In this document: positions 9,093 to 18,506 of the stretch, piece by piece
How positions within the stretch are numbered: position 1 is the stretch's first letter
Layout of the letters: each line of letters starts with the position of its first letter
DNA from: Vibrio rotiferianus CAIM 577 = LMG 21460
Lineage (GTDB): Bacteria > Pseudomonadota > Gammaproteobacteria > Enterobacterales > Vibrionaceae
Assembly (NCBI RefSeq): GCF_002741985.1
Contig: NZ_APHW01000103.1
Span: 181,055-245,054 of the forward strand
Direction of reading: 5' to 3'
DNA length: 64,000 nt
Notes under the pieces: model-generated
The model's database searches: none
Told to the model about the DNA's origin: nothing
What the model saw: the letters and a program-made list of their open reading frames with translations, nothing else
Program-made: the position numbers and the translations under genes

Positions 9093-11132
9093 ATGCATTA
9101 CCCAAAAACTCGTAAAGATTCAGTCGTCGACACTTATTTTGGTCACGACATTGCAGACCCATATCGCTGGCTAGAAGACGATCTCAGCCAAGAAACCGCA
9201 GAGTGGGTTTCAGGGCAAAACTCAGTGACCTTCGATTATTTAGGTCAGATCCCTTTCCGCCAACAAATTCGCGATTTAGTAGCGAACAGTCAGAACTACG
9301 AAAAGTACTCTCAACCTTTTGTTCATGGTGAATACACTTACTTCTATAAAAATGATGGTTTACAGAACCAGAGCGTTTTATACCGTCGCAAAGGGGATGA
9401 AGAGGCGGAGATCTTCCTAGATCCAAATACCTTTTCAGAAGAAGGAACGACATCGCTTGGCGAAGTGAAGTTCTCTAAAGACGACACACTTGTGGCGTAT
9501 TCCATTTCTGAAGGTGGCAGCGATTGGCGTAAGATCTTCGTCATTGATGTAGAGACTAAAGAGCAGCTTGAACCTGAAATTGTCGACGCTAAGTTCACCA
9601 CTATTTCTTGGCTTGGTAACAAAGGCTTTTACTACGCTAGCTATGACAAACCAAAGGGCAGTGAACTTTCGGCTCGTACTGAGCAGCACAAGCTTTACTA
9701 CCATGAGTTAGGTACACCACAATCTCAAGACAAAGTGGTCTTTGGTGCGTTGGAGTCACAAAAGCACCGTTATGTAGGGGGAGTGACCACCAAAGACGAT
9801 CGTTTCTTGATTGTCACAGGTGCGGAATCTACATCAGGAAACCGACTGTTTTATGTTGATCTCACTTCAGAAGAACAGGCAGTTATCACGCTTCGAGATA
9901 CAACCGATGGTGATACGTATTTGATTGATAACCAAGATGATACCCTGATTTTCTACACTAACTTAGATGCGCCTAACGGTAAGGTGGTTGGTTACCACAC
10001 CCAAAGTCAACAATGGGAAGAAATCATTGCCGAGCAGGAACAGCCACTGGATATCAGCAAAGGTGGTGGTTATTTGTTTGCGACTTACATGGTCGACGTT
10101 TTGTCTAAAGTTCAGCAGTTTACTTATCAAGGTGAGTTAGTACGTGAAGTTACTCTACCTGACCAAGGCACCGTATATGGCTTGCAGGGCAAAGCAAAAG
10201 ATAAGACGCTTTATTACACCTTTACTAACTACGTGACACCACCAACCATCTTCTCTTTTGATGTAGAAAGCGGTGAGTCAGTACTTTATAAAGAATCGAA
10301 AGCACCGTTCGACCGTAAAGAATACGAATCTCAACAAGTGTTCTACACCTCGAAAGACGGAACAAAGGTGCCGATGATCATCTCATATAAAAAAGGCACC
10401 AAACTGGATGGCAGCGCGCCAACCATGCTTTATGGCTATGGTGGCTTTAATATTAGTTTGACTCCTATGTTCTCAGGAAATGTCGCAAACTGGTTAGAAC
10501 TTGGTGGCATCTACGCAGTCGCTAACATGCGTGGCGGTGGTGAGTATGGTAAAGCTTGGCACAATGCGGGTACTCAGCAACAAAAGCAAAACGTATTTGA
10601 TGACTTTATTACAGCGGCGGAATACTTGATTGAGCACGACTACACTAGCTCAGAGCGTCTTGCGATTCGTGGCGGCTCAAATGGCGGTTTGTTGGTCGGT
10701 GCGTGTATGACTCAACGACCAGAGCTGTTTAAAGTGGCGATTCCTGCGGTTGGTGTATTGGATATGCTTCGCTACCATACTTTTACTTCTGGTGAGGGGT
10801 GGAAGTACGATTTTGGTACCTCTGAGCAAAGTGAGGCGATGTTTAAATACATCCTAGGATATTCACCAGTGCACAACGTGAAAGAGGGCGTTTCATACCC
10901 AGCAACGCTTGTAACGACCGCAGACCACGATGACCGTGTTGTCCCTGCTCACTCATACAAGTTTATCGCAGAGCTACAAGACAAGCATCAGGGAGACAAT
11001 CCTGTACTGATTCGTATTGACGTGAACGCAGGTCATGGGGCGGGTATGCCATTGAGCAAACAAATCGACCTTACTACCGATGTTTACGCGTTTGCATTGC
11101 ACAATATGGGAATTGAAAAGCTCGATATTTAA
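9093..11132 (+). CDS. Prolyl oligopeptidase, family S9A
   Basis: 679 residues without a signal peptide, so cytoplasmic. It cleaves short peptides after proline. The N-terminal two thirds is the seven-bladed propeller that restricts access; the C-terminal alpha/beta-hydrolase carries the triad Ser529 (RGGSNGGLLVG), Asp613 (ADHDDRVVP, with the substrate-binding Arg615) and His648 (NAGHGAGMP). The oxyanion/structural motif MLYGYGGFNISLTPMF is also present. The N-terminal YPKTRKDSVVDTYFGHDIADPYRWLEDD is the standard S9A opening. Single gene with its own terminator. Confidence 0.96.
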   Translation: MHYPKTRKDSVVDTYFGHDIADPYRWLEDDLSQETAEWVSGQNSVTFDYLGQIPFRQQIRDLVANSQNYEKYSQPFVHGEYTYFYKNDGLQNQSVLYRRKGDEEAEIFLDPNTFSEEGTTSLGEVKFSKDDTLVAYSISEGGSDWRKIFVIDVETKEQLEPEIVDAKFTTISWLGNKGFYYASYDKPKGSELSARTEQHKLYYHELGTPQSQDKVVFGALESQKHRYVGGVTTKDDRFLIVTGAESTSGNRLFYVDLTSEEQAVITLRDTTDGDTYLIDNQDDTLIFYTNLDAPNGKVVGYHTQSQQWEEIIAEQEQPLDISKGGGYLFATYMVDVLSKVQQFTYQGELVREVTLPDQGTVYGLQGKAKDKTLYYTFTNYVTPPTIFSFDVESGESVLYKESKAPFDRKEYESQQVFYTSKDGTKVPMIISYKKGTKLDGSAPTMLYGYGGFNISLTPMFSGNVANWLELGGIYAVANMRGGGEYGKAWHNAGTQQQKQNVFDDFITAAEYLIEHDYTSSERLAIRGGSNGGLLVGACMTQRPELFKVAIPAVGVLDMLRYHTFTSGEGWKYDFGTSEQSEAMFKYILGYSPVHNVKEGVSYPATLVTTADHDDRVVPAHSYKFIAELQDKHQGDNPVLIRIDVNAGHGAGMPLSKQIDLTTDVYAFALHNMGIEKLDI

Positions 11133-11183
11133 TGGACGTTTACTGGTGCAAACCATCAAATTTAATGCACCAGAATGACAATA

Positions 11184-11215
11184 AAAAATGCCGCGACTTC
11201 TATCGCGGCATTTTT
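11184..11215. terminator. Terminator after prolyl oligopeptidase
   Basis: Perfect 13-bp stem (AAAAATGCCGCGA and its complement) with a 6-base loop; A tract before and T tract after, so active on both strands. Confidence 0.93.
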
Positions 11216-11319
11216 CATGGTTGGGGGAACTCAATTTGATTGTTAGGGTGACTAAGCCTAACTTTGAACCAACCAGTCTCGGCGGCCAAACCGAATGGCA
11301 GCTATACCATTTTCGGGAC

Positions 11320-11339
11320 TGTGACGACTTGTCGTCACA
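11320..11339. terminator. Perfect 20-bp palindrome downstream of the yejF-like gene
   Basis: TGTGACGACTTGTCGTCACA pairs as a 9-bp stem with a TT loop. It lies 39 bases past the stop of the minus-strand ABC gene, fitting a transcript end without a strong T tract. An operator role is possible. Confidence 0.5.
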
Positions 11340-11377
11340 ATATAACTCTAGTTTATGTATATGAAACAGTGATGAAT

Positions 11378-13009
11378 TTAAGCAGCATCATGTTGATTTT
11401 CATTGTTTTCAAGATCAAATGAGGCATCAATCAGCTTTCTTGTGTAATCACTCTTCGGATTATGGAAGATTTCTTCTGCTGTACCTTGCTCCATCACTTC
11501 TCCCTTTTGCATCACGAGTACACGGTCTGAGAGCGCTTTTACTACAGAAAGATCATGACTGATAAACAGGTAGCCGATGTTGTGCTTCTTCTGTAGATCT
11601 TTTAGCAAATCAATCACCGTTAACTGAACAGAGCGGTCCAGTGCCGATGTTGGTTCATCAAGCAGAATGAAAGAAGGCTCTAGGATTAACGCGCGCGCTA
11701 TGGCGATACGCTGACGCTGACCACCAGAAAACTCATGCGGGTAGCGATTAATGGATGCAGGGTCGAGACGCACTTCACGAAGTACATCTCGAGCTTTTTG
11801 CATTCGTTCCGCTTTGCTCATTTGAGGTTGATGTACAGTGAGCCCCTCTGTGATGATCTCACCAACGGTCATTCTTGGAGAAAGTGAACCATATGGATCT
11901 TGGAAGACCATTTGTACATCTTTTTTCATTGCAAAGCGTTCTTTATCAGTCAGAAGCGCAAGGTCTTGCCCTTTGAACTGGATTTTACCAGTTGACGGCA
12001 ACAATCCGATCAATGCACGACCAAGCGTTGATTTGCCTGAACCAGACTCCCCAACGATACCAAGCGTTTCACCTTGTTTTAACTCTAAGGAGATACCTTT
12101 CACTGCTTCAAAGTATTCATTTTTGCTCGCAATAAAGTGAGGTTTTACAAGAAACTTAACACGAATGTCGTCTGCTCTGAGTAGCTCAGTTGCACCTTCT
12201 TCGATAGGGTCTTTATTGCCTTTCGGAATCGAGTTAATCAGCATCTTGGTGTAATCATGCTGAGGGTCAGAGAAGAGCGTTTCTGTGATGCCTTCTTCTA
12301 CCACTTCACCTTTACACATCACTAATACTCGGTCAGCAAAGTGCTTCACGACACCTAAATCATGAGTTATGAAGAGAATTGCCATGCCCATTTTGGCTTG
12401 GATCTCTTTGATCAGGTAAAGCACTTCTGCTTGAACGGTCACGTCGAGCGCCGTAGTTGGCTCATCGGCGATCAGAATATCTGGCTCGTTAATCAATGCC
12501 ATTGCAATCATGATGCGTTGCAGCTGACCGCCTGAGAACTCGTGTGGATACTTATCGTACGCTTGTTGGGGATTTGGTAGATGCACTAAATCAAACAGTT
12601 CGAGCACTCTAGTTTTAGCTTGTTTTTTAGTCACTGAGCGATGGCATATGATCGCCTCAGCTACCTGAATTCCAACGCGCATGTATGGATTAAGAGACGT
12701 CATTGGCTCTTGGAAAATCATGCCAATGCGATCGCCACGAATGCTTTGCATCTGGCGCTCAGATTTATCCAGAATCGATTCACCTTCAAAAGTGATAGAG
12801 GAGTTGGAGTGCAAAATAGCGTTATCTGGTAGCAGTCTCATCAACGCATTGGTTGAAACCGACTTGCCTGAACCAGACTCGCCTACGATAGACAGTGTTT
12901 CACCAGCTTGTAGATCAAAGCTAACATTCTTTACTGCATCGACGATACCATCGTTTGTCGTAAAGCTGACAGACAGGTTGCTCACCGAAAGAATGGTTTG
13001 TGTGGACAT
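11378..13009 (-). CDS. yejF: YejF-type duplicated ATPase of an oligopeptide/microcin-class ABC importer
   Basis: 543 residues from ATG 13009 (an in-frame GTG lies just ahead, but AAGGAAAC is spaced for the ATG). Two complete nucleotide-binding domains of the Opp/Dpp type are fused: Walker A GESGSGKS and signature FSGGQLQRIMIA in the first, GESGSGKST and FSGGQRQRIAIA in the second, each followed by LIADEPTTALD or LLDEPTSALD. Each domain ends with the oligopeptide C-terminal region that contacts permeases. In E. coli YejF works with YejA, YejB and YejE for peptide and microcin C import; here no binding protein or permease is adjacent, so it must partner with subunits encoded elsewhere or be a remnant. 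It follows the small TPR-like gene, probably in one Fur-controlled transcript. Confidence 0.88.
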   Translation of the reverse strand: MSTQTILSVSNLSVSFTTNDGIVDAVKNVSFDLQAGETLSIVGESGSGKSVSTNALMRLLPDNAILHSNSSITFEGESILDKSERQMQSIRGDRIGMIFQEPMTSLNPYMRVGIQVAEAIICHRSVTKKQAKTRVLELFDLVHLPNPQQAYDKYPHEFSGGQLQRIMIAMALINEPDILIADEPTTALDVTVQAEVLYLIKEIQAKMGMAILFITHDLGVVKHFADRVLVMCKGEVVEEGITETLFSDPQHDYTKMLINSIPKGNKDPIEEGATELLRADDIRVKFLVKPHFIASKNEYFEAVKGISLELKQGETLGIVGESGSGKSTLGRALIGLLPSTGKIQFKGQDLALLTDKERFAMKKDVQMVFQDPYGSLSPRMTVGEIITEGLTVHQPQMSKAERMQKARDVLREVRLDPASINRYPHEFSGGQRQRIAIARALILEPSFILLDEPTSALDRSVQLTVIDLLKDLQKKHNIGYLFISHDLSVVKALSDRVLVMQKGEVMEQGTAEEIFHNPKSDYTRKLIDASFDLENNENQHDAA

Positions 13010-13088
13010 CACGTTTCCTTGTGTATCGAGTTGTAATTACTTTTATTGCTGTCGAATTTTGTCGCGGCAGATTCCTATGCCGAGATGC

Positions 13089-13586
13089 TTAATTGTATAG
13101 TGGAGTCACGCCTGATTCTGCTGCAGTCATGGCTTGCAAGTACAAGAACTGCTCATGGGCGCGAGTCACATTATCAAGTTCAATCATCCATTGCGCATTG
13201 CGTTGTGCAGAGCAAAACGCAGCCATATGAGCTAACAAATCTTCACTCTGCTTGCTAAGCAATTGGCTGACTCTACTGATTAGGTCATGGCTTTCTAGCT
13301 GCAAGAACTGGAGCAACGCATAAGATTGGTTAAGTGCTGAAAATGCTTCTTGTTGAAGTCCCAGTTTGTTGAGTATTTCTGATTGCGCGACGCTGGCGTC
13401 GCGCAAACCACTAATTAAGCATACGAACTGACACGGTTTGGTTTGTTCGTTTTCGAGTGCAGAATGAATATGACTTGGTAAATGACTGAGCACATCTTCG
13501 TACAAGCGATGAGCTTCTGGCCAGTGGCCTTGCTCCATTAGCTGCTCTGCTTTTAAGTAGCGCATCCAGCATTGCTCAATATTCAT
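13089..13586 (-). CDS. Small TPR-like protein of unknown function upstream of yejF
   Basis: 165 residues from ATG 13586, preceded by GGAGAC; an in-frame GTG four codons upstream is less likely. Entirely helical-looking sequence, with a segment EQLMEQGHWPEAHRLYEDVL that resembles one tetratricopeptide repeat and a second weaker one around NKLGLQQEAFSALNQSYALL. No signal peptide or membrane segment. I do not recognise the family. It is separated from the yejF-like gene by 79 bases on the same strand and is divergent from the LonB-like protease gene. A Fur-box candidate sits 37-55 bases ahead of its start, suggesting iron-regulated expression of both genes. Confidence 0.75.
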   Translation of the reverse strand: MNIEQCWMRYLKAEQLMEQGHWPEAHRLYEDVLSHLPSHIHSALENEQTKPCQFVCLISGLRDASVAQSEILNKLGLQQEAFSALNQSYALLQFLQLESHDLISRVSQLLSKQSEDLLAHMAAFCSAQRNAQWMIELDNVTRAHEQFLYLQAMTAAESGVTPLYN

Positions 13587-13622
13587 CTTCGTCTCCACAA
13601 AATTCGATTTGAGTAGATATTA

Positions 13623-13641
13623 AATGAAATTAATTATCAAT
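13623..13641 (-). promoter_or_regulatory. Candidate Fur box upstream of the TPR-like gene and yejF
   Basis: AATGAAATTAATTATCAAT matches 14 of the 16 defined positions of the Vibrio Fur consensus as I recall it (AATGANAATNATTNTCATT). It lies just ahead of the minus-strand pair; the divergent protease gene starts about 145 bases away. Confidence 0.6.
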
Positions 13642-13784
13642 TGCAAGTGCGACTTGTTTTCATTTTAAAAAGCGTGTAACTGTTCGTAAAATGTCCAATT
13701 GAACTGCGGTGGAAGATAAATCACTTAAATTTAAACAAATTATCTCTACACTGAGGTAAAGACAATAAGAAAAAGGAGGCAAGT

Positions 13785-16145
13785 ATGGCAGTACAAAGAT
13801 TGGAACCTAAACAGCTGTATTCAGCAGCTGATTTGGAAAATATGCCATGTAAGTCGACCAAGGAATTACCTCCAATTGATGAGATCGTAGGCCAAGAACG
13901 CGCACAAAAAGCGGTTGAGTTTGCTATGTCGATCAAGGAGAAAGGGTACAATATTTACGCCATCGGTCAGAATGGCCTAGGTAAGCGCACGATGATTTTG
14001 CGTTATCTAAATCGTCATCAGCATGATGACGCAGCGCTGTTTGATTGGTGCTATGTCGCGAACTTTGAAGACACTCGCATACCGAAGGTGCTCAAATTGC
14101 CATGCGGTATTGGTAATAAGCTGAAAGCGGACATTGAAAAGTTGATGGGCAAATTACTTAACGCGTTGCCCCTCGCATTTGACAATGAGATGTACTACAG
14201 CCGTGCCGATCGCCTGAAGAACCAGTTGGCTAATAAGCAGCAACTTGAGCTCGATAGCATCAGTAAAGAAGCAAAAGAAAAAGGCATTAGCTTAACTATC
14301 ACCACCCAGGGTGATTATCAGTTTGTTGCGATGAACGGTGAAGAGTTACATACAGAAGAATCGTTCGACGAGCTCAGTAAAAAAGAACAAGAGTACTTTA
14401 GCAGCAGCATTGATGAGCTAGAAGTGAGTTTGCGTAATATGATACGTGAACTAACCGAGTGGGAAGAGACGTTTAGTGAAAAAATCAAGAAGCTGAACGA
14501 TGACGTGACATTAGACGTGATCACCCACTTTATCAAACAGTTGAAAGTCGATTACGCTGACTATTCGGAAATCAAAACTTACTTAACCGATCTGCAAAAA
14601 GATATTGTTGAAAACGCCGACATTTTCCTTGAACAGAGTGGTGAGCAAGGTGAAATCGCGACGGCGTCGTTGGATAAAAAACTGCCACGTCGCTATAAAG
14701 TGAACTTACTGGTCAGCCGTAACAACACTGAATTTCCAATCGTTGTTGAAGAAAACCCTAACTACCATTCATTGTTTGGTTCAATTGAAACTGCGACCTT
14801 TAAAGGTACAGTGTTTACCGATTTTTCTTTGATTCGAGCTGGAAGCCTGCATAAGGCAAACGGTGGTGTGCTACTGATGGATGCACAGAAGGTGCTTGAG
14901 CAGCCTTATGTGTGGGATGGATTAAAACGAGCAATTCGCTCTCGCCAACTAAGTTTCACCTCGCTAGAGAAGGAAGTTACATTAACGGGCGCAGTGTCAT
15001 TAGATCCAGAACCGATTCCTCTGGATATCAAGATCATTTTGTTCGGTGATTATCGTACTTATCAATTGCTGCAACACTATGATCCGGAGTTTGGTGAGCT
15101 ATTCCGAGTTACCGCTGACTTCGAAGACGAGATGAAACGCACACCGGATTCAGAGCTGCAATATGCTCGTTTTATTTCTAGTGTTGTGAACGACAACAAC
15201 ATGCTCCATTGCGATAAGAAAGCCATCGCACGTATTATCGAGTACAGCTCACGATTGTCTGGTGACCAAACCAAGCTTTCACTTCACTCTGCGAATATCG
15301 CCAACTTATTGCGAGAGTCGAACTACGTTGCTCGCCAAGCGAACTCCAACATGATTCGCATCGGACACGTGGAAGAAGCGCTGAGCAATCAGGAAATGCG
15401 AGTGAGCCGCTTGCAAGATAGCGTGATGGAAACCTTCGTTAATGGAACGACCTTGATTCACACTGATGGCTCTGCCATCGGGCAAGTGAACGCTCTATCG
15501 GTGTTGAGTACCAGCGATCACATGTTTGGTGCGCCAAATCGAATCACAGCGACAACCTGTTACGGTGACGGTGATGTGATTGATATTGAGCGTAGTGTGG
15601 ATCTGGGTGGCAGCATTCACTCGAAAGGGGTCATGATTCTATCGGCTTATTTGTCGTCTGTGTTTGGGAAGACGGCACGTGTTCCACTGACAACGACAAT
15701 TACCTTTGAGCAATCATATGGTGGCGTTGATGGTGATAGTGCAAGCATGGCAGAGTTCTGTGCTGTGGTATCGGCGTTCTCGAAGCAACCTAACCGTCAG
15801 GACATCGCTATCACAGGTTCGATGAACCAGTTTGGAGAAGCGCAGCCTATCGGTGGGGTCAATGAGAAGATCGAAGGCTTCTATGATGTGTGTGAAATCA
15901 AAGGTCGTCATGCTGGGCAAGGGGTGATCATCCCACGCTCGAATGTGCACAATTTGATGCTTCGCTCTGACATTGTTAAAGCGGTAGAGAAGGGGGATTT
16001 CCACATCTGGGCAATTGACCACGTCACTGAAGCAATCGAATTATTTACAGGGAAAGCTGCGGGTGAGCCAACAGATGAAGGGTCATACCCAATTGATACG
16101 ATATTTGGTTTGGCTCAAGCGAAACTGAACTCTCTACGAAAATAA
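13785..16145 (+). CDS. LonB-like ATP-dependent serine protease
   Basis: 786 residues. Residues about 25-75 hold an AAA-type segment IVGQERAQKAVEFAMSIKEK followed by GQNGLGKRTM (a Walker A variant). A long inserted helical region spans roughly residues 140-290. HKANGGVLLMDAQKVL around residue 360 corresponds to Walker B. The C-terminal proteolytic domain has the Lon-type Ser-Lys dyad: Ser652 in GVDGDSASMAEF and Lys695 in IGGVNEKIEGFYD. This is the architecture of the bacterial YcbZ/LonH-like group rather than of classical LonA. It would degrade damaged or regulatory proteins in the cytoplasm. RBS AAAGGAGG precedes ATG 13785. Monocistronic. Confidence 0.92.
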   Translation: MAVQRLEPKQLYSAADLENMPCKSTKELPPIDEIVGQERAQKAVEFAMSIKEKGYNIYAIGQNGLGKRTMILRYLNRHQHDDAALFDWCYVANFEDTRIPKVLKLPCGIGNKLKADIEKLMGKLLNALPLAFDNEMYYSRADRLKNQLANKQQLELDSISKEAKEKGISLTITTQGDYQFVAMNGEELHTEESFDELSKKEQEYFSSSIDELEVSLRNMIRELTEWEETFSEKIKKLNDDVTLDVITHFIKQLKVDYADYSEIKTYLTDLQKDIVENADIFLEQSGEQGEIATASLDKKLPRRYKVNLLVSRNNTEFPIVVEENPNYHSLFGSIETATFKGTVFTDFSLIRAGSLHKANGGVLLMDAQKVLEQPYVWDGLKRAIRSRQLSFTSLEKEVTLTGAVSLDPEPIPLDIKIILFGDYRTYQLLQHYDPEFGELFRVTADFEDEMKRTPDSELQYARFISSVVNDNNMLHCDKKAIARIIEYSSRLSGDQTKLSLHSANIANLLRESNYVARQANSNMIRIGHVEEALSNQEMRVSRLQDSVMETFVNGTTLIHTDGSAIGQVNALSVLSTSDHMFGAPNRITATTCYGDGDVIDIERSVDLGGSIHSKGVMILSAYLSSVFGKTARVPLTTTITFEQSYGGVDGDSASMAEFCAVVSAFSKQPNRQDIAITGSMNQFGEAQPIGGVNEKIEGFYDVCEIKGRHAGQGVIIPRSNVHNLMLRSDIVKAVEKGDFHIWAIDHVTEAIELFTGKAAGEPTDEGSYPIDTIFGLAQAKLNSLRK

Positions 16146-16203
16146 CTGCATTAATTCTTATATCTTTTGAGATAAAGACATAAATTTTCATAAATAAAAA
16201 TAA

Positions 16204-16238
16204 CGACAATATTCCGACGTTTAGTCGGGATGTTGTCG
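16204..16238. other. 15-bp imperfect hairpin between the protease and the first chemoreceptor
   Basis: CGACAATATTCCGAC (16204-16218) pairs with GTCGGGATGTTGTCG (16224-16238) over a 5-base loop with only wobble pairs. There is no T tract on the plus strand, so it is either a weak terminator for the protease gene or a leader structure of the chemoreceptor. A second small hairpin, GTGGGA / TCCCAC, lies at about 16317-16332. Confidence 0.5.
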
Positions 16239-16370
16239 CTAACTTTATGAAATTATGTGCCTTTTATCTGGACAAAATTGTGATCTACCTCTAATATTGG
16301 CGCGTTGTTTATTCACGTGGGAATAATCCCACTGGCATGGAAGCAAAGACCAATCTATCCGAGGCTAATC

Positions 16371-17999
16371 ATGCAGTTTTCTTTGAAAAATCTGTCAGTA
16401 CGAACGCAGGTACTTGTCCCTGTACTCTTTACCGCATTCGCATTGTTTATTGCACTGTGGATCACAAAAAATAACCTTCAAGCTGAGCAAGAAGTTGTCG
16501 CTTCAAACTCAGATTCTCTTGTCTTTTATAAAGATACTCTTGCTCATATTGATGACCAAGTTTACCCATTGCGCATCAGTGCCGTTTACGCGATCTATGA
16601 CGTATCTCGTCGAGATGGTTTCTTAAATGAGTTAAAAGCAGGCATGAGAGAGATTGAGTCTGATTTAGACAAGATCGAAGCCCGCGAAACGTTCCGTAAA
16701 GAAGCCGTTCAGGTTCGTAAGGGTATTGAAGCTTATGTTGATTACTCAACTCGTGCAGTAGAGTTTTTTAATCGCCATGATAGCGGCCAAGTGTCGGATA
16801 GCGAATACCGTAACTTTATCTCTCAGTACCGTCGCGTAGGTAATGAGATGGTATCAACCATCAATGCGTTATCTCAACGCGTTAACGAAATTGCTACTGA
16901 AGCGACAGCAAGCAGTAACCGTGAGAACATCCGCGTTCAAAATAACGCGATGATCACTGTTCTATCTGTATTTCTATTCTCGCTTGTCGGTGCATGGTTC
17001 CTATCAGGAATGATCGTTACGCCAATTCAAAAACTGCAAGAAGTGATGCGTAAGCTGGCAGGCGGTGACCTTTCAGTACGTGCCGATGTTGACGGTGATA
17101 ACGAGATTTCTCAGTTGAGCAAAGACGTAAACCAGACTGCTTCTCAACTGCACGATACGGTCGACCACTTGACTCGAATTAGTGAAGAGGTTGCGTCTGC
17201 TTCAACAGAACTAGCGGCAGTTATGACTCAAGCTGAAGCGAATGCTCAACAAGAACTAGCAGAAATCGAGCAGGTTGCTTCTGCTGTTAACGAGTTGGCA
17301 AGCACAGCAAATAACGTAAGCGATAATGCGACTTCAGCAGACGCGACAGCGCGTGAAGCGGATGGCTTAGCACAATCTGGCTTAGCAATCTTCCAAGAAA
17401 GCGCGCAAGCAAGTGAACAAATGTCGCAAGCACTAAACGACGCTGCACAAGTTGTAATGCGCTTGAAAGACCAGTCAGTACAAATCAACGATGTGATTGA
17501 AGTGATTCGTGGCGTTTCTGAGCAAACGAACCTGCTAGCACTAAACGCGGCGATTGAAGCAGCACGTGCTGGCGAATCTGGTCGCGGCTTTGCTGTTGTT
17601 GCGGATGAAGTGCGTATGCTTGCAGCTCGTACTCAGGATTCAACTCAAGAAATCTCATCGATTATCGAAGAGCTTCAAGCACAGTCGGGTCTGGCGAATG
17701 ACAGCATGCAAGTTAGTCTAGAAATGCTGGCTCGAAACAATGAACTGACGCAACAAGCGAATGACGCACTTGTCGGTATTACTGAGTCGGTAGCAAACAT
17801 TAATGACTCAAACACTCAAGTAGCGACAGCGGCTGAAGAACAGTCTCAAGTAACACAAGACATTAACCGTAATGTGGTGAATATGTCGGAGCTAGTAAAC
17901 CAAAACGTTGCTGGTATTAGCCAGAGCGCAAGTGCAAGTACAGAGCTTTCTCACTTAGCTGAGAAGCAGAAAGAGCAACTAAGCTTCTTCAAACTGTAA
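16371..17999 (+). CDS. Methyl-accepting chemotaxis protein 1 of a tandem pair
   Basis: 542 residues from ATG 16371, chosen because GAGG lies seven to ten bases upstream and the paralogue at 18507 begins identically in layout (M-x(n)-LKNLSVR). Two membrane segments, about residues 11-30 and 190-212, flank a helical periplasmic sensor. A HAMP domain follows (VTPIQKLQEVMRKLAGGDLS) and then a long coiled-coil signalling domain whose hairpin tip EQTNLLALNAAIEAARAGE binds CheA/CheW. It ends in KEQLSFFKL with no CheR-binding pentapeptide. The ligand is not evident. Single gene with its own terminator. Confidence 0.95.
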   Translation: MQFSLKNLSVRTQVLVPVLFTAFALFIALWITKNNLQAEQEVVASNSDSLVFYKDTLAHIDDQVYPLRISAVYAIYDVSRRDGFLNELKAGMREIESDLDKIEARETFRKEAVQVRKGIEAYVDYSTRAVEFFNRHDSGQVSDSEYRNFISQYRRVGNEMVSTINALSQRVNEIATEATASSNRENIRVQNNAMITVLSVFLFSLVGAWFLSGMIVTPIQKLQEVMRKLAGGDLSVRADVDGDNEISQLSKDVNQTASQLHDTVDHLTRISEEVASASTELAAVMTQAEANAQQELAEIEQVASAVNELASTANNVSDNATSADATAREADGLAQSGLAIFQESAQASEQMSQALNDAAQVVMRLKDQSVQINDVIEVIRGVSEQTNLLALNAAIEAARAGESGRGFAVVADEVRMLAARTQDSTQEISSIIEELQAQSGLANDSMQVSLEMLARNNELTQQANDALVGITESVANINDSNTQVATAAEEQSQVTQDINRNVVNMSELVNQNVAGISQSASASTELSHLAEKQKEQLSFFKL

Positions 18000-18022
18000 T
18001 AGCGGTTGTTGATAGCAACAAT

Positions 18023-18058
18023 AAAAATCCCCGAGCATTGGCTTGGGGATTTTTTTTT
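18023..18058 (+). terminator. Terminator after chemoreceptor 1
   Basis: Stem AAAAATCCCC / GGGGATTTTT with an internal GAG...CTT extension and a run of nine T residues. Confidence 0.93.
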
Positions 18059-18222
18059 GAATCTAGGAAAATATACTCAAGCACCTCAATGTTATTTGGG
18101 CATAGCCATTTTCTTTCTTCTTGCTAGTGAGAGAATTTTGTTGTCGTGACGATAGTGGGATTTTGATAGTCGCTTGACGTACATTTCTATACGATGCCTG
18201 CCCTTTTTATAAAACAATATGC

Positions 18223-18494
18223 ATTAGGGTCTGTTGACCTTTTGAGCTGATTTTTGCAGCAGTTTGTGGGTTCTTTATACAAGGAAGAGGCTTTGAAATG
18301 TAGTTACCCTACCTGATAAGCCGATAACGCAGTAGAAAGGAGCCACAAACGCTGCCCGAAGGGTTCGGCTAAAAGCGTTTTACTCTTTGTTGAGAGGATT
18401 TTGCTTAGAATAACTAGGCTACAAACCTCTCGCCGCGATTAAAACGCTTTTATCTCGAACAAAATTTAACCGCAAAAGGTCAACAGACCCTAAT
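18223..18494. mobile_element. MITE-like element with perfect 21-bp terminal inverted repeats
   Basis: The first 21 bases (18223-18243, containing AGGGTCTGTTGACCTTTT) and the last 21 (18474-18494) are exact reverse complements. If the mobile unit is taken from GGG (18227) to CCC (18490), TA flanks it on both sides, as a 2-bp target duplication. There is no ORF. The inside is also self-complementary: AAAAGCGTTTTA (18371-18382) pairs with 18440-18451 and GAGAGG (18392-18397) with CCTCTC (18426-18431). Size, structure and lack of coding capacity fit a miniature inverted-repeat transposable element mobilised by an intact IS elsewhere; the parent family is not identified here. Confidence 0.85.
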
Positions 18495-18506
18495 ATTGAG
18501 GCGAAA

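Noticed and set aside
11320..11339. CRP binding site
   Set aside because: TGTGA and TCACA are 10 bases apart instead of 6 and the whole is a perfect hairpin next to a gene end.
16146..16370. A c-di-GMP riboswitch ahead of chemoreceptor 1
   Set aside because: None of the conserved core (CACGCAAAGGGCAAACC and the receptor motif) is present; only simple hairpins are seen.
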